A stretch of DNA of 64,000 nucleotides from Hymenobacter sediminicola (GCF_014250515.1 NZ_CP060202.1:2291001-2355000), one strand, 5' to 3'. Shown: positions 33,144-42,121, counted from the stretch's first letter. The notes: generated from the letters alone by a model not told the origin. Numbers and translations are program-made.

Positions 33144-34766
33144 ATGATTAGCACCTCCAACGTCAGCCTGCGCTACGGTAAGCGCGTGTTGTTTGAAGAC
33201 GTTACCATCAAATTCATGCCCGGCAACGTGTATGGCCTCATCGGGGCCAACGGCGCCGGCAAGTCAACCTTCCTCAAGATTCTGGCCGGCGACATTGAGG
33301 CCAACACTGGCTCTGTGATGATGCCGGCCGGCTCGCGCCTGTCGGTACTGCGCCAGGACCAGTTTGCATACGACCACTTTCCGGTGCTACAGACCGTCAT
33401 TATGGGCCACACGCGCCTGTGGAAGGTGATGGAGGAGAAGGATGCGTTGTATGCCAAACCCGATTTTTCGGATGCTGATGGTGAGCGGGCAGCCCAGCTC
33501 GAAGGCGAGTTTGCAGACCTGGAAGGCTGGAACGCCGAATACGAAGCCGCTGAGCTACTCTCTGGCCTTGGCATCGGTGAAGACAAGCACCAGACCATGA
33601 TGGGTGACCTGGGTGGCTCCGACAAAGTGCGCGTGCTGCTGGCGCAGGCCCTGTTCGGCAACCCCGATGTGCTGCTGCTCGACGAACCAACCAACGGCCT
33701 CGACGCCGAAACCGTACTCTGGCTGGAGAACTTCCTCGACTCGTTCCAGAACACGGTGATTGTGGTGAGCCACGACCGTCACTTCCTGGATGCTGTGTGT
33801 AACTACATGGCCGACCTCGACTTCTCGAAGATTACGATGTACCCCGGCAACTACTCGTTCTGGTACGAAAGCAGCCAGCTGGCCCTGCGCCAGCGCCAGG
33901 ACGTGAACAAGAAGACCGAAGACAAGCGCAAGGAACTGGAGGAATTTGTGCGCCGCTTTTCGGCCAACGCCTCCAAGTCCAAGCAGGCTACTTCGCGCCA
34001 GAAGCTGCTCCAGAAACTCACGCTGGAAGAAATCAAGCCTTCGTCGCGCAAGTACCCCTACATTGCGTTCAAGCCGGAGCGCGAAGCTGGCAACCAGCTG
34101 CTGACCGTGGAAGACCTGAGCAAGTCCGTAGACGGGCAAGTGGTATTCCGCAACGTGAGCTTCGCGCTTGACAAGAAGGACAAAGTGGCCATTATCAGCC
34201 GCGACGACCGTGCACCTTCCCTCCTATTCGATATCCTATTCGAGCAAACCCGGCCCGATACCGGCTCCTTCAAATGGGGCACGACAATCACGCCGAGCTA
34301 CTTCCCTAAAGAAAACTCTGAGTTCTTCGATACCGACCTCAACCTGGTGGACTGGCTGCGCCAGTACAGCACCGAAAAGGACGAGTCGTTTATTCGTGGT
34401 TTCCTGGGCCGTATGCTGTTTTCGGGCGAAGAGTCGCAGAAGAAAAGCAACGTGCTGAGCGGTGGCGAGAAAGTGCGCTGTATGCTCTCGAAAATGATGA
34501 TGGAATCGGGAAATGTGCTGGTAATGGACGACCCAACCAACCATTTGGACCTAGAAAGCATCACGGCTCTGAACAATAGCCTGCAGGAATTCCAGGGCAC
34601 GCTGCTGTTTGTGTCGCACGACTTGCAGTTTATCGAAACCATTGCCAACCGTATCATTGAACTCACGCCCGACGGCATCATCGACCGGCGCATGAACTAC
34701 GAGGAATACCTGGCCGATGAGCAAATCAAGGCGTTGCGGCAGCGCAAATATCAACTCGTCTCCTAA
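33144..34766 (+). CDS. ABC-F family ATP-binding protein (YbiT-like), second site eroded
   Basis: A 540-residue soluble protein with two ABC domains and the linker of ABC-F translation factors, which act at the ribosomal E site. Domain 1: Walker A GANGAGKST (about 36-44), signature region DLGGSDKVRVLLAQAL, Walker B LLLLDEPTNGLD. Linker with a long charged helix (around 250-290). Domain 2: in place of Walker A it has IISRDDRAPSLLF (about 347-359), without the GK[ST], then signature SGGEKVRCML and Walker B VLVMDDPTNHLD with Asp in place of the catalytic Glu. Domain 2 therefore looks weak or inactive in ATP hydrolysis. It is followed after 17 bp by an outer-membrane protein gene. Confidence 0.92.
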   Translation: MISTSNVSLRYGKRVLFEDVTIKFMPGNVYGLIGANGAGKSTFLKILAGDIEANTGSVMMPAGSRLSVLRQDQFAYDHFPVLQTVIMGHTRLWKVMEEKDALYAKPDFSDADGERAAQLEGEFADLEGWNAEYEAAELLSGLGIGEDKHQTMMGDLGGSDKVRVLLAQALFGNPDVLLLDEPTNGLDAETVLWLENFLDSFQNTVIVVSHDRHFLDAVCNYMADLDFSKITMYPGNYSFWYESSQLALRQRQDVNKKTEDKRKELEEFVRRFSANASKSKQATSRQKLLQKLTLEEIKPSSRKYPYIAFKPEREAGNQLLTVEDLSKSVDGQVVFRNVSFALDKKDKVAIISRDDRAPSLLFDILFEQTRPDTGSFKWGTTITPSYFPKENSEFFDTDLNLVDWLRQYSTEKDESFIRGFLGRMLFSGEESQKKSNVLSGGEKVRCMLSKMMMESGNVLVMDDPTNHLDLESITALNNSLQEFQGTLLFVSHDLQFIETIANRIIELTPDGIIDRRMNYEEYLADEQIKALRQRKYQLVS

Positions 34767-34783
34767 CCGCGTTACCTTCCGGT

Positions 34784-35614
34784 ATGAACGCTTCTTCCCG
34801 TTTCCTGTGTGTGGCCGCCCTTTCGCTGGGCGGACTGGCGCTGGCCCCGGTTGCGCACGCCCAGCGCACCGACAGCACCTCCACCGTAAAGCCACAGCTG
34901 AATACCGCCCCTCCCGGCACGGCGCCACGGCCAGCCACTCCGGCTTCCCGGCCCCAAAACCAGCCGGTGCCAGTGCCAGCCCCAGCGCCGGTTTACGAGC
35001 CTATGCCCGTACCGCAGCCGTCCACCGATAAGCCGTCGGGGCTCGATTTTCCGACCGGCAGCCGGGCCAGCGAGCAACCGAAGCCGTTACGCCGGTATTT
35101 CCTGTACTCGAACTTTGGGTTGGGCTACAGCAGCAACCCGTATGATGGCGGCCAGTTCAGCGCCAGCCTGAGCCCCTCTATTGGCTACCGGGTAACCGAT
35201 AAACTGGCGCTCGGCCCTGGCATCAGCTATGCCTACAACAACATCTCGTTTCCGGATGTCTACCAAGCGGCGGGCCTGCCCAATAGCCTGGGTCTGCACA
35301 GCGTAGGCATCAAGGGGTTTTTGCAGTACATTCTATTCGACCAGTTCTTTCTGCACGCCGAATATGAAGTAACCAAAGCGGAGAGCTACAACATTTATCA
35401 GACTGGTCCTCAGCAGCTGATAGCCATCAAAACCAAACGCACGATGAACACCCCGTTGGCTGGCGCCGGCTACCGCTCCCAGCTTAGCGACCGGGCAGCG
35501 GCCGACATCGTGTTGCTCTACAATTTCAACAATGGGTATGATGCGCAAGGCTATCCGCTTTCCCCATACGGTCAGCCGGTTATCCGTTTCAGCTTCCTGT
35601 TCGATCTGAAATAG
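34784..35614 (+). CDS. Outer-membrane beta-barrel protein
   Basis: A 276-residue exported protein. Signal peptide MNASSRFLCVAALSLGGLALA (cleavage after AHA near 25), then a Pro/Ala/Thr-rich linker (about 30-90), then a small beta barrel: YFLYSNFGLGYSSNPYDGG, LSPSIGYRVTDKLALGPGISY, YEVTKAESYNIY, PLAGAGYRSQL and the terminal strand VIRFSFLFDLK ending in an aromatic/hydrophobic pattern. It belongs to the broad outer-membrane beta-barrel group of Bacteroidota, without known ligand. It lies 17 bp after the ABC-F gene and is probably co-transcribed with it. Confidence 0.85.
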   Translation: MNASSRFLCVAALSLGGLALAPVAHAQRTDSTSTVKPQLNTAPPGTAPRPATPASRPQNQPVPVPAPAPVYEPMPVPQPSTDKPSGLDFPTGSRASEQPKPLRRYFLYSNFGLGYSSNPYDGGQFSASLSPSIGYRVTDKLALGPGISYAYNNISFPDVYQAAGLPNSLGLHSVGIKGFLQYILFDQFFLHAEYEVTKAESYNIYQTGPQQLIAIKTKRTMNTPLAGAGYRSQLSDRAAADIVLLYNFNNGYDAQGYPLSPYGQPVIRFSFLFDLK

Positions 35615-35636
35615 AACGGTAGTACTGTCGAAACCT

Positions 35637-35672
35637 AAAAAGGGCCATCCGGATATCCGGATGGCCCTTTTT
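35637..35672. terminator. Bidirectional terminator (36-bp palindrome)
   Basis: AAAAAGGGCCATCCGGAT is followed directly by its reverse complement and a T-rich stretch. It serves the barrel gene and the convergent small membrane gene. Confidence 0.88.
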
Positions 35673-35726
35673 GGGTTTTTCAGACTCATTTTTCAGCCCA
35701 GCCTTACACAGGCGGGCTGCGTAGCA

Positions 35727-35897
35727 CTAGACTACGCGTCCGCCACGAATTACACGCAGCAGAATGGCGATAATGGCAATTACCAGCAGAATGTGGATCA
35801 GGTTGTTACCCTGCATGCCTGCGCCCAGTACGCCGAAGAAGCCCAAAGCCCAGATGAGGATGAGGATGACGGCAATGATGTACAGTAGATTTCCCAT
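35727..35897 (-). CDS. Lmo0937-type small membrane protein
   Basis: A 56-residue protein read directly from the minus strand (ATG at 35895-35897, TAG at 35727-35729). It begins MGNLLYIIAVILILIWALGF and ends LLVIAIIAILLRVIRGGRVV, with two transmembrane helices separated by a Gly-rich turn. The N-terminal YIIAVILI and the ILLVIAIIAIL...R pattern match the lmo0937 family of tiny membrane proteins, widespread and of unknown role. It lies on the strand opposite to the barrel gene and shares its terminator. The 354 bp between this gene and the next hold only a promoter box. Confidence 0.85.
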   Translation of the reverse strand: MGNLLYIIAVILILIWALGFFGVLGAGMQGNNLIHILLVIAIIAILLRVIRGGRVV

Positions 35898-36183
35898 GGT
35901 GCTAGGATTGAGTTGGTGGTGGAGAGAGATGGAAAGTTTTCGGCTCTGACAGCAGCCAGACTGCTATTTGGAAGCCGAATTGCGGTTTTGTACGCGGGGA
36001 GTACCAAAAGGATATATTCGGAGGAAAAAATTTTGGCTTTTCGGTACCATTTGAGCGAAAAATGCGTCTCATCAGCCGTAAACCCACTTTTCAGGACCCT
36101 TAACTTTTTGCGGGTTTTGCTGTTCTAATGGGCTCGGCGGCATCGGAAACTCTCCTCTTCTGTTTCGGATCTGTTTTTCGAAG

Positions 36184-36191
36184 TAGCTTTG
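36184..36191 (+). promoter_or_regulatory. -7 promoter box for the hydroxybutyryl-CoA dehydrogenase gene
   Basis: TAGCTTTG, a perfect TAnnTTTG, 60 nt upstream of the ATG at 36252. It falls in a 354-bp gap (35898-36251) where nothing else could be recognised. Confidence 0.45.
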
Positions 36192-36251
36192 CCTACGCCC
36201 ATAATTGGGGCCATTGTTCCACTTCTCCCACCCTTTCCTTCACTTTACCGC

Positions 36252-37142
36252 ATGATCAACGTCGCCGTTATTGGCTCGGGCACCATGGGCAATGGTATTG
36301 CCCATGTATTCGCTCAGCACGGTTTCCCAGTTGCCCTTATTGATATCAGCCAGCCGGCGCTAGACAAGGCGCTCGGCACCATTGCCAAGAACCTGGACCG
36401 CCAGGTAGCTAAAGGTAGCATCACTGAAGAGGACAAAACCGCTACCATTGGCCGCATTCAGACCTATACCAGCGTGGCCGAAGGCGTGAACAATGTGCAG
36501 CTGGTAGTGGAAGCGGCTACCGAAAACGTAGACCTTAAACTGAATATATTCCGGGAACTGGACCTGCATGCACCGCAGGATGCTATTCTGGCCTCTAACA
36601 CGTCGTCCATTTCCATTACCAAAATTGCGGCCGTTACGAAGCGCGCCGACAAGGTGATTGGCATGCACTTTATGAACCCGGTACCGGTGATGAAGCTGGT
36701 GGAAGTAATCCGGGGCTATGCTACTTCGGATGAGGTCACGGCGCGCATCATGGACCTGTCGCGGCAGCTGAGCAAAACGCCGACCGAGGTGAACGACTAC
36801 CCCGGATTCGTGGCTAACCGCATTCTAATGCCGATGATCAACGAGGCTATCATCTCGCTGCACGAGGGCGTAGCAGGTGTAGAGGAGATTGATACGGTTA
36901 TGAAGCTGGGTATGGCACATCCGATGGGGCCGCTGCAGCTTGCCGATTTTATTGGGCTGGATGTGTGCCTGGCTATCATGCGCGTATTGCACGATGGCCT
37001 GGGCAACCCCAAGTATGCTCCTTGCCCGCTGCTCGTGAACATGGTAATGGCCGGCCGCTTGGGCGTAAAATCCGGTGAAGGGTTCTACAGCTGGGGACAC
37101 GGCACCAAAGATCTGGTGGTAGCAGAGCGGTTCCTGAAATAG
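36252..37142 (+). CDS. 3-hydroxybutyryl-CoA dehydrogenase
   Basis: NAD(P)-dependent oxidation of 3-hydroxyacyl-CoA, or the reverse reduction. The 296-residue protein shows the Rossmann motif VAVIGSGTMGNGIAHVFAQ at the N-terminus, then ASNTSSISITKIA (about 117-129) and the signature HFMNPVPVMKLVEVI (about 138-152, catalytic His138 in GMHFMNP), and the C-terminal dimerisation domain with NRILMPMINEAI and HPMGPLQLADFIGLD. This is the short HBD form used in butyrate/PHB or fatty-acid metabolism. ATG at 36252 begins at the Rossmann strand; an open frame of 21 codons upstream overlaps the promoter box. Confidence 0.95.
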   Translation: MINVAVIGSGTMGNGIAHVFAQHGFPVALIDISQPALDKALGTIAKNLDRQVAKGSITEEDKTATIGRIQTYTSVAEGVNNVQLVVEAATENVDLKLNIFRELDLHAPQDAILASNTSSISITKIAAVTKRADKVIGMHFMNPVPVMKLVEVIRGYATSDEVTARIMDLSRQLSKTPTEVNDYPGFVANRILMPMINEAIISLHEGVAGVEEIDTVMKLGMAHPMGPLQLADFIGLDVCLAIMRVLHDGLGNPKYAPCPLLVNMVMAGRLGVKSGEGFYSWGHGTKDLVVAERFLK

Positions 37143-37373
37143 GGTTACTGCCTTGCTCATAAAGCGGCGCTTCGTGCATTGCCGGTTCCGCGCTGCGGAG
37201 CGGCTGCACGAGGCGCCGTTCTGTATTGGTGGGCGCTGAGTACAGATCAAACTTTTTCGCCTTCGAAACCCTTATACGTAGTAGCTACAAGCTCCCGCTT
37301 CGCCCTTTTTTCAGGCTTGCTCGTTACTTGAGCAGTGCGGACATTCTAAACTTCAACTACGATTTTTAAACAA

Positions 37374-37916
37374 ATGGAACAGGCAACTTTCGGTGCCGGC
37401 TGCTTCTGGTGCGTCGAGGCCGTATTTCAGGACCTTGAAGGGGTGGAAAAGGTCGTATCCGGCTACTCCAATGGCCGCATCGCCAACCCTACCTACCGCG
37501 AAGTGTGCAGCGGCCTCACGGGCCATGCGGAGGTCATTCAGTTGACTTACGACCCGGCCAAAATCAGCTTTGAAGAGCTGCTGGAGGTATTCTGGAAAAC
37601 GCACGACCCCACTACGCTCAACCGCCAAGGCGCTGATACCGGCACCCAATACCGCTCGGGGGTGTACTACCACAACGAAGAGCAACACCGCTTAGCCGAG
37701 GCATATAAGCAGAAGCTGAACGAGGCGCACGCCTTTGAAAGCCCCATTGTGACGGAAATTGAGCCGCTTAAAAGCTTTTACCCGGCTGAAAACTACCACC
37801 AGAACTACTACAAGCAGAACGGCCGTGAGCCGTATTGCCAGTTTGTGGTGCGGCCTAAAGTAGATAAGGTACGCGCTGTGTTCGGTGAAAAGCTCAAGAA
37901 AGCCACTGCACAGTAA
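37374..37916 (+). CDS. msrA: Peptide-methionine (S)-S-oxide reductase
   Basis: Repairs oxidised methionine residues in proteins. The 180-residue enzyme has the catalytic motif [12 protein letters not shown] at residues 7-18 with the reactive Cys10, the conserved [12 protein letters not shown] and [11 protein letters not shown] segments, and [15 protein letters not shown] toward the C-terminus. No MsrB domain is fused. It is a single gene, separated by 231 bp from the previous one and followed by a strong bidirectional terminator. Confidence 0.97.
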   Translation: MEQATFGAGCFWCVEAVFQDLEGVEKVVSGYSNGRIANPTYREVCSGLTGHAEVIQLTYDPAKISFEELLEVFWKTHDPTTLNRQGADTGTQYRSGVYYHNEEQHRLAEAYKQKLNEAHAFESPIVTEIEPLKSFYPAENYHQNYYKQNGREPYCQFVVRPKVDKVRAVFGEKLKKATAQ

Positions 37917-37940
37917 GTAATTAGCAGACTACCTAATAGA

Positions 37941-37975
37941 AAAAAGCCCTTCCTGAAAATCAGGAAGGGCTTTTT
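37941..37975. terminator. Bidirectional terminator after msrA
   Basis: AAAAAGCCCTTCCTGA and its exact complement surround a 3-nt loop, with a T-run on each strand. Confidence 0.9.
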
Positions 37976-37995
37976 GTTTCTTCTGGCACTATCGG

Positions 37996-38793
37996 TTACG
38001 GGTTGCGGGAAATGGAAAACGGGCCGTTTTCCTGGCCGAGCAGATAAAACATGGCCACTTTATCGATGACGGAGCGAGTGGCGGAAATGGCGTTGTATTC
38101 CACGATGCTGCCGTTCTTCATCATAATGAAGCCCGTTTGCTCACCCGGGAAAGCACCGTCGGCGCCCACGGCTGGCACGGGAGTCAGGAACTTGTGCGGC
38201 GCTATTCGAATGGTGCTTTCATCTTCGGGCAGCACGAGCGTCGTGTCTTCCTGGCGAGGCTTGAAGCCGAACGTAGCCGAGTACGAATAGTGCGGATTAT
38301 ATACCCAGTCGCCATTGAAGATGTAGTATTCGTCCGTGTTGACGCGCAGAAACTCCCGTACCGAGCAGTTGATAGCCACGCGCGGATATTGCCGGTTCTG
38401 CAGGTTTTCCAGAATGGTTTTAGTCCGGGTTGGGTCGGGGTTATCCGAAAAGGGCATCATGAGCCGGGCGGTGGTGGCTATTTCGCAGCCCGCATATAGG
38501 TTCAGCAGCTGCTGGCGCCACTCGTTGATGTTGCCCAGTTGCCGGGCCTCGCCTACATTCAGCTCCGGCATATTGTAGGTGTAGGGGCCCGTCACGGCTA
38601 CGCCGTTGTGCAGGCCGGCAAACCATTCTACCAGGAAGCAGGGCTGCACCGCCCCATCCACCCAGGGCAGATCCATGTTGAAGATGACTTTGGCCTGCAC
38701 GTCATTGACGGGGCACTCCAGCTCGGCGGCAATGTAATTCCGGATTTCGTCGCGGGCTTCCGCTGCCGATACCGGACCAGATTTCGTGTTCAT
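37996..38793 (-). CDS. Conserved-looking hypothetical protein downstream of dapD
   Basis: A 265-residue soluble protein that I do not recognise. It has no signal peptide or membrane segment. Visible features: an acidic N-terminal helix (SAAEARDEIRNYIAAELECP), a mixed middle with LYAGCEIATTARLMMPF, and several aromatic strands (DEYYIFNGDWVYNPHYSYS, about 163-181). Codon use is like that of its neighbours. It starts 32 bp after dapD on the same strand and has no promoter box of its own, so it is probably co-transcribed with dapD. A role in lysine/peptidoglycan precursor synthesis cannot be claimed on this alone. Confidence 0.75.
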   Translation of the reverse strand: MNTKSGPVSAAEARDEIRNYIAAELECPVNDVQAKVIFNMDLPWVDGAVQPCFLVEWFAGLHNGVAVTGPYTYNMPELNVGEARQLGNINEWRQQLLNLYAGCEIATTARLMMPFSDNPDPTRTKTILENLQNRQYPRVAINCSVREFLRVNTDEYYIFNGDWVYNPHYSYSATFGFKPRQEDTTLVLPEDESTIRIAPHKFLTPVPAVGADGAFPGEQTGFIMMKNGSIVEYNAISATRSVIDKVAMFYLLGQENGPFSISRNP

Positions 38794-38825
38794 GGAAAAG
38801 GGAATTTTTACGCAGTCAAGATACG

Positions 38826-39650
38826 CTATACTGCCACGTTGTGCTCGCGCAATGCGTCGTTGAGGCTGGTTTTGAGGTCGGTGCTGGGCTTGCGCTGCCC
38901 AATAATGAGGGCGCAGGGCACGTGGTACTCGCCGGCGGGAAACTGCTTGGCGTAGGAACCCGGAATGACCACCGAGCGGGCGGGGACCGTGCCTTTGTAC
39001 TCAATCGGCTGGCTACCTGTCACGTCGATGATTTTGGTGCTGCCCGTGATGGTAACGCCTGCCCCGATTACGGCTTCCTTACCCACGAAGCAACCTTCTA
39101 CCAGAATACTGCGCGAGCCCACAAAAGCGCCGTCCTCGATAATAACTGGTGCGGCCTGCACCGGCTCCAGCACGCCCCCGATGCCAACGCCCCCACTCAG
39201 GTGCACGCCCGCACCAATCTGTGCGCAGGAACCAACCGTGGCCCAGGTATCAACCATTGTACCCTCGCCTACCCACGCTCCGATATTCACGTAGCTCGGC
39301 ATCATGATAACGCCGGGGGCCAGATAGGCGCCGTAGCGGGCCACGGCCGGCGGCACTACCCGTACACCCTGCTGCTCGTAGTTGGTCTTGAGGCGCATTT
39401 TGTCGCGAAACTCAAACGGACCAACTTCAATGGTTTCCATCTGGCGGATGGGGAAATACAGGATGACAGCTTTCTTCACCCAGTCATTTACCAACCAGCC
39501 GCCCTCCCGGTCGGTGGCGGGCTGAGCCACGCGCAGGCGGCCTTTATCCAGCTCTTCGATTACGTGCTGAATGGCCTCCGTGGTAGTGGCTTGCTGCAGC
39601 AGGCTCCGGTCGTTCCAGGCTGCTTCGATGGTTTGTTGCAGGTCGGTCAT
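38826..39650 (-). CDS. dapD: 2,3,4,5-tetrahydropyridine-2,6-dicarboxylate N-succinyltransferase
   Basis: Succinylase step of lysine and meso-diaminopimelate synthesis. The 274-residue protein has the helical N-terminal domain (residues 1-100) and the left-handed beta-helix of hexapeptide repeats (YVNIGAWVGEGTMVDTWATVGSCAQIG, about 130-156, given as one example region) with VHLSGGVGIGGVLEP and the C-terminal ALIIGQRKPSTDLKTSLN. Length and motifs match DapD rather than DapH. It indicates the succinylase branch of the pathway. A promoter box lies 72 bp upstream, over the start region of the divergent glycosyltransferase gene. Confidence 0.96.
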   Translation of the reverse strand: MTDLQQTIEAAWNDRSLLQQATTTEAIQHVIEELDKGRLRVAQPATDREGGWLVNDWVKKAVILYFPIRQMETIEVGPFEFRDKMRLKTNYEQQGVRVVPPAVARYGAYLAPGVIMMPSYVNIGAWVGEGTMVDTWATVGSCAQIGAGVHLSGGVGIGGVLEPVQAAPVIIEDGAFVGSRSILVEGCFVGKEAVIGAGVTITGSTKIIDVTGSQPIEYKGTVPARSVVIPGSYAKQFPAGEYHVPCALIIGQRKPSTDLKTSLNDALREHNVAV

Positions 39651-39721
39651 TATTTCTTATTACTAGGAAGTGAAGCTCGTTATGCCTGCCGGCTGAAGTC
39701 GGAAATACATAAGAGGAAGCG

Positions 39722-39729
39722 CAAACTTA
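39722..39729 (-). promoter_or_regulatory. -7 promoter box for dapD
   Basis: TAAGTTTG on the minus strand, a perfect TAnnTTTG. A TTG lies 15 nt upstream (39745-39747), overlapping the ATG of the divergent glycosyltransferase gene. Confidence 0.45.
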
Positions 39730-39746
39730 CCATCTTCGCTGCCACA

Positions 39747-40892
39747 ATGCCGCATCTGCCGCCCCCAACCGTCATTTTACTCGCCTCGGTGCTCAAACCG
39801 CTGAACGATACCCGCATGTTCGGGAAGTTTGGGCGCACCCTGGCTGGCCGGCCCAATACTATAGTGCACGTAGCGGGGCGCCAGGCACCACACCCGGCAG
39901 AGGCTCCCGCTACTCTGCAGACCCATGCGCTGCTGAACGGCACCCGCCTGAGTTGGGAGCGGCTGGGCGCGCAGGCTCGCTACTGGCGCTTGCTACGGCA
40001 TCTGCAGCCCCAGCTGGTACTTGTGCATGCCCCCGAATTGCTGCCCCTTACGCTGCTGTGGCACCTCCTGAAACCCGGCCGGCGCTTTCTCTATGATGTG
40101 CGCGAGAACTATGCCCTCAATATCCGGACGCAGCAGGTGTACCCAGCCTGGCTACGCGGACTACTAGCCGGAACCGTACGGATTCTGGAAACGCTGGCTG
40201 CTCGTCGGGCTGCTAAAGTCCTATTGGCCGAACGCAGCTATGCCGATGAGCTGCCGTTTGCGCAGCCTGAGCACACGGTGGTGTTGGAAAACAAGTATCA
40301 GCCTTATTCCGGTGAGGCCTTGGCCACACAGCCACGCCAGCTGCCCACGCCCGGCCAGCCGCTACGGCTGCTATACTCAGGCACCATTTCGGAGCTGAAT
40401 GGCGTGTTTGAGGCCGTGCGATTCACGCGAGAGTTGCAGCGCTACTGGCCGGCGGCACAGCTGACAATCATCGGTTTTTGCCAGCAGCCCGACGTGCTGG
40501 CCCGCTTGCAGACCTTACTAGCTAATGACACGAGTATCACGCTGATTGGAGGCAACACACTGGTTCCGCACGACCGGATTGTTGAGGAAATTCAGCGCAG
40601 CCACCTAGGCTTGTTACCCTACCGGGAGCACCCCAGCTCTTGGCGCTGCATTCCAACCAAGCTCTACGAATACCTGGCGCAGGGCCTTCCTATGCTGCTG
40701 CCCCCCAATCCGCTCTGGCTGCAAGTGGCCCAGCGCCATAGGGCCGGCTTGCCGGTGCCTTTCCCGGCAGTGCCAGAACCGTTGCCGGAGCAACTTACAA
40801 GCTACCAGTTCTACCCACAAGGCATCCCAACTGACGCCTTCTGGCAGTCGGAAGCTATAAAATTACAGGCCGTAGTAGATTCTATCCGGTAA
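39747..40892 (+). CDS. GT-B fold glycosyltransferase (group 1-like)
   Basis: A 381-residue cytoplasmic enzyme with the two-lobe GT-B layout. The N-terminal lobe starts with VILLASVLKPLNDTRMF and contains LYDVRENYALNI; the C-terminal lobe shows LRLLYSGTISELNGVFEAV (about 210-228), AQLTIIGFCQQPDV, HLGLLPYREHPSSW and the donor-sugar motif IPTKLYEYLAQGLPML (about 305-320). The frame is open far upstream across the dapD gene (antisense), so the ATG at 39747 is chosen from the start of the first beta strand. The donor and acceptor are unknown; assembly of a surface polysaccharide is likely. Confidence 0.88.
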   Translation: MPHLPPPTVILLASVLKPLNDTRMFGKFGRTLAGRPNTIVHVAGRQAPHPAEAPATLQTHALLNGTRLSWERLGAQARYWRLLRHLQPQLVLVHAPELLPLTLLWHLLKPGRRFLYDVRENYALNIRTQQVYPAWLRGLLAGTVRILETLAARRAAKVLLAERSYADELPFAQPEHTVVLENKYQPYSGEALATQPRQLPTPGQPLRLLYSGTISELNGVFEAVRFTRELQRYWPAAQLTIIGFCQQPDVLARLQTLLANDTSITLIGGNTLVPHDRIVEEIQRSHLGLLPYREHPSSWRCIPTKLYEYLAQGLPMLLPPNPLWLQVAQRHRAGLPVPFPAVPEPLPEQLTSYQFYPQGIPTDAFWQSEAIKLQAVVDSIR

Positions 40893-40939
40893 CTGCCGAC
40901 CTTTGCCGGCCGTTAGAGAACCAGCAGCCTACTTTTTAT

Positions 40940-40947
40940 TACTTTCG
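40940..40947 (+). promoter_or_regulatory. Possible -7 promoter box for fabH
   Basis: TACTTTCG, one mismatch to TAnnTTTG, 44 nt before the fabH ATG. Confidence 0.3.
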
Positions 40948-40991
40948 GCACGTTTTGCGCTGTTTCTCTGCCTGCCTAATTCCCTCCCCAC

Positions 40992-42002
40992 ATGTCCACT
41001 CTACGACAGTCTGAAATTGCCGGTGTCGGCCACTACGTACCCGCGCGGGTTGTCACCAACGCCGACCTCACCCAGCTTATGGATACCACCGATGAGTGGA
41101 TTCAGGAACGCACCGGCATTCGGGAGCGGCGCTGGTTTGAGGAGGGCAAGGATACTACGGCCAACATGGCGGCTAACGCAGCCCGTAAGGCTCTGGAAAT
41201 GGCCGACCTCACCCCCGACGACGTGCAGATGATTGTCTTCGCCACGTTGTCGCCTGATTATTTCTTTCCGGGCTCCGGCGTGCTGCTGCAGCGCGAGTTA
41301 GGCATCAAGGCGACGATTCCGGCTTTTGACGTGCGAAACCAGTGCTCGGGCTTCGTGTATGCGCTGTCGATGGCCGACCAGTTCGTGAAGACTGGCATGT
41401 ATGATACTGTGTTGGTGGTAGGCTCCGAAATTCACTCGTCCGGCCTCGATATCAGTACCCGTGGCCGAAACGTTTCCGTCATTTTTGGAGATGGTGCGGG
41501 CGCCGTAATACTGCGCCCCAGCACGCGCGAAGGGCACGGCATCCTAAGCACGCACCTTCATTCGCAGGGCGAGCATGCCGAAGAACTCATTGTGAAGGAG
41601 CCCGGCTCGAACCGCAATAAGCGCGTGGAATACGTGGTAGCCAATGAGCTGGACATGTACCCCATTATGAACGGCCAGAACGTGTTCAAACACGCTGTTG
41701 TGCGTTTTCCGCAGGTTATCAAAGAAGCACTGGACCAAAACGGGTATCAGTCTCAGGACCTAGACATGCTGATTCCGCACCAAGCTAATCTGCGCATCAC
41801 GCAGTATGTACAGCAGAAAATGGGCCTCAGCGACGACAAGGTATACAGCAACGTGCAGCGCTACGGCAATACCACCGCTGCCAGCGTGCCCATTGCACTG
41901 AGCGAGGCAGTACTGGAAGGCCGTATCAAGCGCGGCGACTTAGTCTGTCTGGCGGCCTTTGGCTCTGGTTTCACTTGGGCGTCAGCCCTAATCAAATGGT
42001 AG
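40992..42002 (+). CDS. fabH: Beta-ketoacyl-ACP synthase III
   Basis: Starts fatty-acid synthesis by condensing acyl-CoA with malonyl-ACP. The 336-residue protein has the Cys-His-Asn triad in typical context: DVRNQCSGFVYAL (Cys near 119), MLIPHQANLRIT (His near 261) and YGNTTAASVPIAL (Asn near 291). It also shows the N-terminal DEWIQERTGIRERRW segment and FGDGAGAVIL. The length is normal for FabH. It is a single gene with its own terminator; no other fab genes are adjacent, so it may be a housekeeping FabH or a second copy. Confidence 0.96.
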   Translation: MSTLRQSEIAGVGHYVPARVVTNADLTQLMDTTDEWIQERTGIRERRWFEEGKDTTANMAANAARKALEMADLTPDDVQMIVFATLSPDYFFPGSGVLLQRELGIKATIPAFDVRNQCSGFVYALSMADQFVKTGMYDTVLVVGSEIHSSGLDISTRGRNVSVIFGDGAGAVILRPSTREGHGILSTHLHSQGEHAEELIVKEPGSNRNKRVEYVVANELDMYPIMNGQNVFKHAVVRFPQVIKEALDQNGYQSQDLDMLIPHQANLRITQYVQQKMGLSDDKVYSNVQRYGNTTAASVPIALSEAVLEGRIKRGDLVCLAAFGSGFTWASALIKW

Positions 42003-42028
42003 CCGCCTGGCAGAAGAAGAAAAGATAG

Positions 42029-42061
42029 AAGTGGCCGGCAGCAGTTGCCGGCCACTTTTTT
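42029..42061 (+). terminator. Terminator after fabH
   Basis: AAGTGGCCGGCA / TGCCGGCCACTT stem with a 5-nt loop and T-run on the plus strand. Confidence 0.88.
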
Positions 42062-42113
42062 GTGGGCAAAAACCTCCCACCTATTCGATTCCGTGTCCGT
42101 AGTTCAGAATTCA

Positions 42114-42121
42114 TAATTTTG
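42114..42121 (+). promoter_or_regulatory. -7 promoter box for the DtxR-type regulator
   Basis: TAATTTTG, a perfect TAnnTTTG, 18 nt before the ATG, giving a leader of only about 12 nt. Confidence 0.48.

Noticed and set aside
38841..39746. Upstream extension of the glycosyltransferase frame
   Set aside because: It runs antisense to dapD and gives no recognisable protein; the conserved enzyme begins at 39747.
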